The notes beneath the pieces are model-generated. The model was given only the letters and a program-made list of their open reading frames with translations. It was not told the origin of the DNA and made no database searches. This document shows positions 9,101 to 18,456 of a stretch of 39,894 bases of DNA, one piece after another (the first letter of the stretch is position 1; the number at the start of each line of letters is the position of its first letter). The translations under genes and the position numbers were made by a program. The stretch is taken from assembly GCA_024220525.1 (NCBI GenBank), contig JAMYWO010000046.1:108031-147924 (forward strand), written 5' to 3'. The DNA comes from Cochliopodium minus (taxonomy: Eukaryota; Discosea; Himatismenida; Cochliopodiidae).

Positions 9101-10536
9101 TCTTTGTCATTTCCAATGATCATTTGTTTCATTTCTTCTCTATTCAATTTAAATTTTTCAAAAGAATTTTTGATTTGGATGTCATTTGCTTCCCAAGATG
9201 CTTCATTAGAAAAACAGACAAGTGGGATTCCATTCAAAAAGCTATCATCTTTTACCAAACAACCAATAACAAAATATATGGCATCATTGGAATTGAAATT
9301 GTTCATAGAATCAATGATTTGGTTTGGTGAAAAGTAAGCATAATTTTCACTCAAAGATTTTTCAAAGAAGAAAGAAAAAAGAGTTCTCCACTTCTCCCCG
9401 TATAAAAACAAGAATGAATTATTTTGGACAATCCCCACAGAAGTTATGCACCAAATGGACTGATGAAATGAATTTTCAAGAAGATCTTGTAATTGGATTT
9501 TCCTCGGTTTATGTTCCAACACATCCTTAGGAAAACAGCAGTCCAAAATAAAAAAATTATGTTTATATTTCATCTTTAAAACATTCTTTCTCAGCTCTTC
9601 AAATTCTATTCCACCTATCTCTGGATCTTCCAAGTCAAAATTTATACAACATATATAAGAACTATCTTTTTCATCCTCTTTGGTTTTTTCTTTTGTGAAC
9701 CCATGTCCAGAAAAATAAAAAATGGCTAAACTTTTTTCTTCGTCTCTCAAACTTTCTTTCTTTTCATGTTTTTTCAGTGTTTCTACCATTTGTTTTTTGT
9801 TGAGATCTGTCTTGAACTCTTTCACAGCAAAGTTTCTTTCTAAGAACAAATCTCTGATCGATTCACATCCGTTTATAGATCCTTTTAATTTTTCATATTT
9901 TTCATATTCATTATTTCCGAAAATAAAGACATCTACTTTATCATATATTCTTATCTTTTAAAAAACAATTTATTAATTGAAAATTTGTTATTGTTAATTG
10001 GATCAATATTAATCAACATATACAAATGATAATATGATTATTTGGATCTCATTGATCAATTATATAGTATCTTTTGTTGAGATATAAAAATTGATCCAAA
10101 TTATATTGCGCAGATTAAATTCTCACAAAAAAATTTTCATTTTGGAAATGAAATTTATATATAATACCTTCTTCTGTTTTGGATTATTAATATCTTGGGA
10201 ATTTGTATCAATGTATTTATTATTTTCAGAAATGGATTTGGAAATTTTCAAAAAATCCTCCAACATTTCTTTGTCATTCTGTATTTAAAATTAATATAAA
10301 ATAAATTCAAAAGATTTCTTCAATTTAATATAAAGAAAGAGTAAAAAAAAATTTACTTTTATTTTCTCCCATCTCTCGCTCAAAGATTGTTTAATCCCTT
10401 CATCTAATTTTAATTCAGAATTTTCAAAAGAGAAATTAGAAAAATCATTCATATTGTGGAACCATTCAAGATTATTTATTCTCAACATCTTTATGAATTC
10501 ATCCAATTCAGATTCATCAGTTGTATCTTCATTCAT
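6178..10536 (-). CDS. NLR-like protein: caspase-like domain, NACHT NTPase, ankyrin repeats, 1355 aa
   Basis: Three exons (10536-10357, 10278-10168, 9954-6178), all phase-0 junctions, ATG to TAA. Residues 1-97 are helical and might be a SAM-like adaptor (weak). Residues about 100-290 look like a peptidase C14 caspase/metacaspase domain: 'VDVFIFGNNEY', then 'FYFSGHG' with the catalytic His (about 181), then 'FFILDCC' with the nucleophile Cys (about 237), followed by a p10-like 'WCITSVG...WRTLFSFFFEKSL'. Residues about 480-640 are a NACHT NTPase with Walker A 'EGKAGIGKTTL', Walker B 'ILLIVDGIDEI' and sensor 'MTTRPE'. A winged-helix region follows with the NLR-typical 'FSHFSFQEYF'. From about 920 to the C-terminus run some 12 ankyrin repeats ('TPLHLACNFNKN' type). 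By family knowledge, the repeats would sense, NACHT would oligomerise and the caspase domain would be the effector. Immunity or cell death is inference. Confidence 0.9.
9995..10106 (+). mobile_element. MITE-like element, copy B (112 bp), inside an intron
   Basis: Near-identical inverted copy of 3016-3127 with two visible mismatches (G/A in the middle and A/T near the right end). Ends are TAATTGGATCAAT and TTGATCCAAATTATAT. It sits wholly within the 213-nt second intron (9955-10167) of the caspase-NACHT-ankyrin gene, so the insertion does not alter the protein. The low divergence implies recent activity or conversion. Confidence 0.75.
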
Positions 10537-10739
10537 TCTTTTTTTTTATATTATTAATATTACTCTCAATTAAAAATAAAAAAATTATTAATTCTATTTT
10601 TATCACTTGATTCACTACTTATTATTTTCAAATAAAGTTTGAGAAAGCAAAGTTATTATTATCTTTTAAAAATATTTTAATTTGAATATAATTTAAAATT
10701 AAAAATATTTAAAAAGAAAAGGATTATTATGAATAGAAT

Positions 10740-12176
10740 CTACAATTCGAGACCAATAGTACACCAGAAATTTCTCAAGTTATTTCTTCTTCCAAAAATC
10801 TCGAGATACTTTCCGTTGGGAACAAGTTTTTCGACGAGCTCGTAGAGCTCTGTAGGCTTCTGGGATTGACCACGACGTTGACTGAAAATCACATCAGAAG
10901 CTACATTCTTTTGTAAGTTTGGTGGATCCATTCCCTTTTTACCTACAAGACAGGTTTCTTTGGCATGTTGGAGATAAAAACCATGACCCTTTGCTAAAAA
11001 AAAAATAAAAAATAAATATCAAAAAAAAAAGTTTTTAAAAACAAAAATTTCAAATTTAATTTAAGAAAGGAGAAATAAATTGAGAATGTATTAAATATTA
11101 TATTAAAAATTAAAGTTTACCCAATCTTCTGTTTACTGTAGCTTTTACCCAACTAATGTCATCTACCATTTCGTAACCCCATTTCTCGAAGAGTTTCAAA
11201 GCAAAACTGTATCTAGAGTTAATGACCCAGATGAACAAAAATCCATTTTTCTGGATTGTGGGGATAGGTATGTTGGCTATAGCATCATCTTGGAGTTGGG
11301 CATAACCAAGAGCAACACCTCTTTATAAAAAAAGAAAGTTTATTTTTTAAAATAAATTTTTCAACAATTAATTTGAAATAAAATGAGGTTTCTTTTGAAT
11401 ATAGAATTTATCAGTTTTTAATTTTATGAATTTGGCGGTTGAATAAAATTTATAATTATATTTTTACCTTGTTGGTGCAGCTCCTGCAAGTTTCCATGGG
11501 GGATCCATACAAATAACATCGAAATTTTCGACTTGTTGGGATAATTTTTCTGTGTGGATAAAAATATAATGAGGATGATTAAAAATGGGAAAAAAAAGTA
11601 TGCATTCTAAATGCTTGGTATATTCAGATATGAAGAATATTTTTCCTTACCAAAATCAAATATTCTTACATCACATCTGATTGGTACGCAATGTTCAGGT
11701 ATTGCGAAATCCTCCAATTCATATTGAGTTAAATCAATCTGATTGGATTCATCAGTCTTATCCTCATCTTTATCCTTCAACTTGATCTCCAATCCCTCAA
11801 TCTCTTTCTTGATCTTCTCGATCTCGCTTCTAATCTGAATATTGGACATGGTATTTGGATCATCAAAGGAGATATTAGTAATCTCAAGGATGGCTTTATC
11901 CAATTGGTCCTTGGTCCAATACTTTTTGTTGGTTATATCAATCTCTTTCATCTCTGAAATCTTGGTTTTTCTCCCTCCCTTCTTTTTTGTGGTTGTTGTA
12001 TCTTCTCTTTTCCTCTTGGGATTGGTGTTTTTGGTCTTGCTTACGATGGAGGTGTCGTTGTTGCTGATTTTGATGTCGTTGATGTTTTCTGGGTTGATTT
12101 CAAAGACATCTCCCTTCATATCCAATAAATCAGCAATCTCATCTTCATCAATTATTTCATTAAATTCATCCATCAT
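10740..12176 (-). CDS. MT-A70 family adenine-N6 methyltransferase, 353 aa
   Basis: Four exons: 12176-11651, 11549-11468, 11320-11121 and 10993-10740, summing to 1062 nt with TAG stop. The first 170 residues are charged, with an NLS-like 'NPKRKRED' and a coiled-coil-like Glu/Lys helix. The catalytic half begins 'FDVICMDPPW' (DPPW at about 191-194, the SAM/adenine-binding motif). It continues 'APTRGVALGY', 'NGFLFIWVINSRY', 'LFEKWGYEMVDDISWVKAT', 'HAKETCLVGKKG' and 'KYLEIFGRRNNLRNFWCTIG', all MT-A70 landmarks. The intact DPPW argues for an active METTL3-like rather than METTL14-like subunit. It lacks METTL3 zinc fingers and has a distinctive PTRG insertion after DPPW. I recall that insertion from the MTA1/AMT1 clade, which methylates DNA in ciliates. 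RNA versus DNA substrate is therefore open. Confidence 0.9.
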
Positions 12177-12536
12177 TCTATATTTAAATGGTTAATCAAG
12201 ATTAACTGCCTTTTTTTTATTTAAAAAAAATAATATGCCCAAAAAAAAAAAATGCGCAAAAAAATAAAATAACGATAATTTATAAAGAAAAAAAAAAAAT
12301 ATCTCAAAATTTGTCAATTAAAAAAAAAACAATGAAATTGATTGGATAAACATAAAATTTCACTTTCCCAAAAATTTATTGCTTCCTTTTCTATCCATGC
12401 TCGATAATAATATCAAAAAGCAAAAAATAAGATGAAAATAAAAATGATTAAATAATAAAAGCTTTTTATTCATTCTTTACAACAATTAATTCATTTCTTT
12501 TTCTTTACAAAATATATTCAAATAAAAAAAAACCAT
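12177..12536. other. AT-rich intergenic region upstream of the MT-A70 gene
   Basis: About 360 bp of A/T-rich DNA between the methyltransferase start and the hydrolase stop, presumably holding the promoter of the former. No gene or RNA is seen. Confidence 0.5.
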
Positions 12537-14687
12537 TTATCTTAAAGAATCCCAGAAACCTAAGATATGCTTGGCTAAAATTTGGGCGGTGGGTTTTCTA
12601 TTAATAATATAATGATCTGAATCTATTACAACCAACTTTCCTCTGCTTGAAGCAGTAGTCAAATTGACTTGGTTGAATCCTCTAGAAGCAACAACATTGA
12701 TCCTAAAAAATAAATTAAAATAATAAAATAAAAAATAATTAATAATAAATAAATAATAAACAATAAACAATAAAAAATAAATTAAAATAATAAAATAAAA
12801 AATAATTAATAAATAATAAATTAATAAATTAATTAAAATAAAAAAATAAATAATAAAAAATAAGTAATAAATTAAAAAGTAAATATTAAAAAATTACAAA
12901 GGAATTGATCCAAGATATCCGTGTTGGTTAGTGTAAGCAGCACTTTGAGGCTAAAAAAGAGTTTAATTTAAACAAATAAAAAAGAGGCAAGTAACCATGT
13001 ATTCTGCTTCTGCGACGTAAGTGGCCCAATACTTTTGTTTGAAAATGTTGTGGTAATAACTCCATACCCAAGTAGAATTGACTTGGGGAAGACTAACAAA
13101 CGAAAAAAAAAAAAAATGAATAAAAAATATTGAATAAAATTTTAAAAAATTGAAAAAAAATAATAAAAATTTTTTTAAAAAAATAAAAATAAAAACGTTT
13201 TTTTGTACCTTTCTATTATTGATTGATTTTGCATGGCTCCAACTAAAGCTAAGAATCTTATACCACTGAATGGGTTCATTTGATGGCCTACCAGTGCCCT
13301 CGCAGGAGCCTTTGTTTTGACGGTTAATCCACAAGGGTTTTGGTTTTCTGGATTAGGGCTATCCACAAAGACCTTAAGAAAAAATGAAATAAAAAAAAAA
13401 TCAAAAAAGATCAAAAAAAAAATTGGATAAATTAATTAAAAAAAAATAAAAAAAAAATTTTGTTTACGACACCAAGAACTCTTTTTGGATTTAAATGTGC
13501 GAAGACTCTCATGTTGAATGCAGAAAAAGAATAACCAACAAGAATTAAATTTTCGGTCAACCCCGCTTGATCGAACAAATCTTTCATCTCTTCCACGATT
13601 TTTTCAGTATTTCTAGGTTTTAAACCTTCTTGGCTCCTGATAAATATTAGTTTAAAATAATATTAATATTAAAAAATAAAAATGATCTTTATTCAGTATT
13701 AAAAAAAAAGTTTACCATCCATATCCTGGTCTGTCAAAAGCACAAACTCGAGTAAAAGCAGATAATGTGGGCTGAATCCAACCCCAATCTTGACTACTTC
13801 CTCCCCAATCGTGTCCTATAACAAAACATCATTTAAAGTGAGTAATTTCATTTTAAATTGNNNNNNNNNNNNNNNNNNNNNNNNNNNNNNNNNNNNNNNN
13901 NNNNNNNNNNNNNNNNNNNNNNNNNNNNNNNNNNNNNNNNNNNNNNNNNNNNNNNNNNNNAAAAAAGCTATGTTTGCTGATTGAAAAGCTGCTCCAAACT
14001 GGTTTTAAATTAATAAAAATAAAATAAATAAAAATTAATTTTTGTTACAGATAAAATTATGAATCCAAATGAAATTAAAATGACCAAAAATAATAAGAAC
14101 GAAATCAAAATTCTTTGACCCAGTGACCTTCTTTCCATCAGTTTCCTCTCTTCTACTTTGATATCATCGCTGAAAAAATGTTTGGGGAGCAAAGATTTCT
14201 TTCTCGATTCGGATGCTCTGAAGATGGTGAATTGAATCAAAAGATAATTCGTTGTGAAGAAACAATTTATCGTCAAGATGAACGCCCATATTGCTGAGCT
14301 CATATGTCTGTTCTTTATATTCGATTCGAATCCCAATGTGCCCATGAATAGTCCGATTAAAGGAACTATGGTCAACAATATATATTTTGTTCTGGAATCA
14401 AAGAGGATGATATTATGCTTGTTTAGATGCTCTTTCTTATTTCTTTGATATAAATGAGATATTGCGTTTATCGTTACTGGGAAGCTCCATGATGCTGTCA
14501 ATATCGCCCAATCCGCTCCTATCACATCCCAATTGAGATACTCACAAACCACATAATAGACTACTCCTGCAAGAAAGGTTATAACGTTCAATATTAAAGT
14601 GAATATGATCAGATTATACGATCTGGAATCATTATAAAGAGATGAATAATTTATATCATCATTAATCAATGAATTGAAGCTATCCAT
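12537..14687 (-). CDS. Polytopic-membrane / alpha-beta hydrolase fusion protein, interrupted by an assembly gap
   Basis: Exon 14687-14049 (213 codons, phase 0) encodes about five membrane helices (near 25-48, 57-78, 101-120, 130-156, 190-213). It splices in frame to 13998-13961, which reads 'FGAAFQSANIAF' and then enters a 100-N gap. After the gap come exons 13815-13716, 13636-13468, 13372-13209, 13092-12996, 12950-12898 and 12702-12537. They encode an alpha/beta hydrolase: 'HDWGGSSQDWGWIQP', 'RVCAFDRPGYGW', nucleophile-elbow-like 'LVGYSFSA', 'VVFVDSP' and C-terminal 'VVIDSDHYI' with the catalytic-type His. Secreted or membrane-anchored hydrolases of this RPGYGWS type often carry N-terminal membrane segments and an 'FQS' linker, supporting one gene. 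The elbow is G-x-S-x-S, not G-x-S-x-G. Substrate is unknown. The exon or exons holding the oxyanion region lie in the gap. Confidence 0.75.
13861..13960. other. Assembly gap (100 Ns)
   Basis: Exactly 100 Ns, a scaffolding convention rather than a measured size. It lies within the hydrolase gene and hides coding sequence. Confidence 0.99.
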
Positions 14688-14771
14688 CTATCAATCTATC
14701 TACAATATCTTTCTCCAATTTTTTTTATTTAAGAATATAAAAAATTGCTTTTCAAAATTCAGTAAAAGAAA

Positions 14772-15594
14772 ATGATCAAGCAAAGTTGGAATAAGAATGG
14801 CTTATCTGCATTTTCAAAATTAATGTTTGATAAAGAAATGAAATCACTCACAATTCCTCATTTTTCTGTGAATAACATTTCAAAGATAAATTGGGGAAAA
14901 TTGAAAGAAGCAGGGATAAATGGAATTGTATTTGATAGAGATAACACATTGACCAAACCATATACCAATCAAATATTTGAACCAATCAAAGTATCAATCA
15001 GATTAATCTTCTTTAAAATTATTTTTATCTCGATTAACTTGATAATAGGAATCATTTGAAGAATGTAAAAATGTATTTGGAGATAGGATTGTATTATTTT
15101 CAAATCATGCTGGTAATTTTTGAACATTTGAAACACTTTTTTAAGAATAAAATATGAAGTATTATAAAAGGAACGAAGGATGATATCAATTATGAAAGCG
15201 CAATAATTGCAGAAAAATCACTTGGTATTCATGTTATAAGACATGATCAAAAAGTAAAATTCATATTTCTCGAAATATACCCTATATATTAAATATCTTA
15301 CTTAAGAAACCAGATGGTATTGAAGATGTTACCAAATATTTCGATTGTGATCCTAAATTATTGGTTTCTATTGGAGATAGATATTTCACTGATATTTTAT
15401 TTGGAAATATGAATGGATTGTTGACAATACATACCAATCCTTTCACAAATGATGGTGATCCAAATATTGTCAAAATAATAAGGATATTTGAATCTAATTT
15501 CGTGAAATATTGGATTAAAAAAGGATTAAAGCCAAAAGAACATTCATTATCAAATAAAGGTTCTTATTTCATCAAAAATAACATCTATAATTAA
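14772..15594 (+). CDS. Phosphatidylglycerophosphatase, GEP4/YqeG-type HAD phosphatase, 217 aa
   Basis: Four exons (14772-14990, 15049-15112, 15171-15253, 15307-15594) sum to 654 nt. The protein has the HAD motif I 'FDRDNTLT' (Asp 55 and 57), motif II-like 'IVLFSNHAG' and motif III/IV 'VSIGDRYFTDILFGNMNG'. This matches the mitochondrial PGP phosphatase family (yeast Gep4; bacterial YqeG). The enzyme dephosphorylates phosphatidylglycerophosphate to phosphatidylglycerol, the cardiolipin precursor, at the matrix side of the inner mitochondrial membrane. The N-terminus is short, basic and polar, and could serve as a weak targeting signal. It is divergently oriented from the membrane-hydrolase gene, with 84 bp between the start codons. 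The family call is firm; mitochondrial location is inferred. Confidence 0.9.
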
Positions 15595-15976
15595 AAATGT
15601 TGGCTCTGTTTCTCTATTAAATTTTATTTTTAATTTTAAATTTTGAATTCTCACAAATTTAAATTTATTATACTTTTGATTGAGCAGATATTCATCAAAA
15701 ATGAATGGTAATTCTTCTTTCAGTTGTTCTTTTTTTTTTTTGTTTGCTAACCAAGTAAAATTACAATAAAAAAAATAAAAAAAAATCAAAAATTTTCTGT
15801 TCTTTATATTGAGAAAGAATTCTTAAAAATGACAGGTATTTCTTTTGATAATACTTATTTTAAACAAATATATTGAAATATTTCAATTTAAAGACCAATC
15901 CACAATGAGAGTAAGAAAAAATTTCTCATATTTCACATCAATTTAAATTAATTGTTTCCATCATTTCTTTATCAAG
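15595..15976. other. Intergenic region upstream of the kinase gene
   Basis: AT-rich. An antisense ORF at 15550-15789 overlaps the end of the phosphatase gene and lacks an ATG, so I do not call it. An alternative tiny first exon for the kinase (ATG AGA at 15905-15910 before GTAAGA) splices in frame to 15977. Confidence 0.4.
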
Positions 15977-18144
15977 ATGAATTTGGGAATTGATAGGTAA
16001 CAAATGATGAAATATAAAGTCATTTTTAGTAAAAAAAATTTATTTTCTCCAAATATAGTGTTGCTGCAAGTAAAGGAGGAGTTCAATTGGGAAAATTAAA
16101 CTCAAATAATGATGATGATCTTGATCTATCTCTTTCAACAGAATTAGAGACTTCAATTCATCTTAAAGACTCATTAGAATCATGGGATTTAAATCCTAAA
16201 GAAATACAAATGGATAAAGAATTAGGAAAAGGTGCATTTGGTGTAGTTTATTTAGGAAAATTGAGAGGACAAACAGTGGCTATTAAAAAATTGAATAATC
16301 AAAACTTGGAAGAAAAAAATCTTCAATCTTTCAAAACAGAAATTGAAATAATGAGGTAAAAGATTATCATAAATTATTTCTTGTTAAGATATTCACACTA
16401 AAATACCCTTTTTGATGATAAATTTAATAATATTTTGCTTAATTCATCAAATATACTTCTTAATCTAGTATAACAGAAAATATAGTTTCAATACTCAAGT
16501 ATTGATTTGATATTATGCTTCTTAAAGCATATAATCAGAAAAAATACACCAAAAAGCTTTTATCAGTTTATATATATATAGTTATGATTCGTTATTTAAT
16601 CATTCATCAATACAATATAGTAAATTGCGTCATCCTAATGTTATCCTTTTTATGGGAGCATGTACACAACAAGGAAATCTTATGATTGTGTTGGAATATA
16701 TGCCAAGAGGAAATCTCAAAACTCTTTTGGCAAAACAAGATATACCTTTCAAAACTAAAATGAGTTTTGCAAAACAAATAAGTATCGCAATGTCATGGCT
16801 TCATTCCAATAATCCGCCATTCATCCATAGAGATTTAAAAACAAGTAATATTCTCGTATCAAAAAATGATATTGTAAAGATTGCGGATTTCGGTCTATCA
16901 TTCATCAAAAAAGATAATGAAGAAGGAAATTTAGGAACAGTAGGTACTCCATTATGGTATAAAACATTTTTTTTTTTAATTAATCTTTTCGGGATCTATC
17001 CCTTATTATTGTTTAATTCCATTTTATTAATGATATCTAAATGAATATCATTTATTATGATCATTGAAGGATGGCACCAGAAGGTAAATCACAATATAAA
17101 TTCAAAATATAAAAGAAAGAACAATTAAAATTAATAATCCTTTTCATCCTTTCAGTATTGGCAAAAAAATCATATAATGAAAAAGCAGATTTGTATTCAT
17201 TTGGAATGATCATCTGGGAAATGTTAACCAGGAAAACTCCATACGGAAATATCCACTCCATAGAGGAACTTGTTGAAGCAGTAGTAACTAAGGAAGAAAG
17301 ACCACCAATCCCTGAAGGAACACCATCCAATCTCAAAAGGCTCATCCAAAAAGTATGGTCGGCTGATCCTGCAAAGAGACCTGCTTTTTCTGATCTTTCA
17401 AGTCTTTTCGATCTTATCACTTGTTCTGCTCTCGTAAACTTGGGTCCTGTGGAAGATAAGAACGGTTTGAAGTTATGGAAAACGAATTTTATGAAAAACG
17501 ATGTATTGAAAGATACTGTAACTTTTGAGGACTTTTGTAATGCTTATTGTGAAGCAGGTGGCTTAAAATTTGATGCTGAAGAAATTACATTCAAATGTTT
17601 GAAATCTGTATTGTCAAAGGACGAAAAGACCGTTACTCTCGAAGAATTTGGAATTCTTCTTCAGAGATTTGGTCCTCTTGACAGCCATGAAGAGTTTCTT
17701 GCTCGTATTGTCAATTTATTAAAAAAGTCTTGGTTCCATGGAGAGATCTCTGCTGAACAATCTGAAAAAATAGTTATGAATTCTCCTAAAAACGGTACTT
17801 TTTTAGTTCGTTTTTCTAGTGATCCTGGTTCTTTTGCCATCACTTCTAAATCTCAAAATGGTAATTTAAAACACTATCGTATTTATCACAAGGCTGGTTT
17901 GGAATATCTTATTGGTCAGATTGAGTGCAGCAGTCTTGATGACATTATTAAAAAATATTATAAAGAACTTGGATTGAAGTATCCTGCTTCTGGGTCCCCT
18001 TACGAAAGTATCTTTAACACTGAAAAGAAGAAAAAACAACAAGTAATGTCTTCAGGTAAATACCCTTTTTTTTTTTTGTTAAAATAAAATTTAATTTTTA
18101 AATTTATGTTCTTTTTTTTAAAAGGTTATCAAGTATTCAATTAG
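15977..18144 (+). CDS. Shk-type dual-specificity kinase (TKL kinase plus SH2 domain), 528 aa
   Basis: Six exons: 15977-15996, 16059-16355, 16621-16956, 17070-17083 (14 nt), 17156-18055 and 18125-18144. They total 1587 nt with TAG stop. The kinase domain begins near residue 57: Gly loop 'GKGAFGVVYLG', catalytic Lys in 'VAIKKL', 'HRDLKTSN', 'DFGLS', the 'WMAPEV' motif encoded across the microexon, and 'DLYSFGMIIWEML'. After a roughly 120-aa linker, the SH2 domain (about 415-495) starts 'WFHGEIS' and has the phosphotyrosine-binding Arg in 'FLVRFS' (about 441). This order is the Dictyostelium Shk family, and the length is close to ShkA. Such kinases couple phosphotyrosine recognition to signalling at the membrane. 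All catalytic residues are intact. The second intron (265 nt) is long for this gene and contains two small palindromes. Confidence 0.95.
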
Positions 18145-18456
18145 TAGATAAAATTCAATTCAATTAAAACTTTTTTTTTTTGAATTTTATTTTATTTTGT
18201 AAAATTCTAAAACACATTGATCTGCAAGAACTTAAATCCTGAACGGAATAAAGTTTTGTTATTAGAGGTTGAGAATGTTACCCAAAATTTGTTCTCATAT
18301 GTGTTTGATTGTTTTCGTGATTTCTTTATTTCTTTAACATTTTATTTGTCACTTTTTGTTACTTTTACATTTTATAATTTTTTTTTTTTCTTACTCTCAC
18401 AAAATATTAAAATTAAAAAAAAAGTTTGAAAGAAATTCAAAAAAAAAATTTAAATA

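Noticed and set aside
6526-9961. Many short plus-strand ORFs through the NLR-like gene
   Set aside because: All lie antisense to the single long minus-strand frame with clear domains.
15550-15789. 79-aa minus-strand ORF with protein-like composition
   Set aside because: No ATG, and it overlaps the 3' end of the PGP phosphatase CDS in antisense.
16356-16620. Possible C/D snoRNA in the second Shk intron (TGATGA and small palindromes)
   Set aside because: No sense-strand D box (CTGA) at the right distance and no terminal stem; on the antisense strand the boxes lack a stem.
18217-18429. 70-aa ORF after the kinase gene
   Set aside because: Starts within the 3' untranslated region, ends in a Phe/Leu/Lys homopolymer run, has no homology signal.
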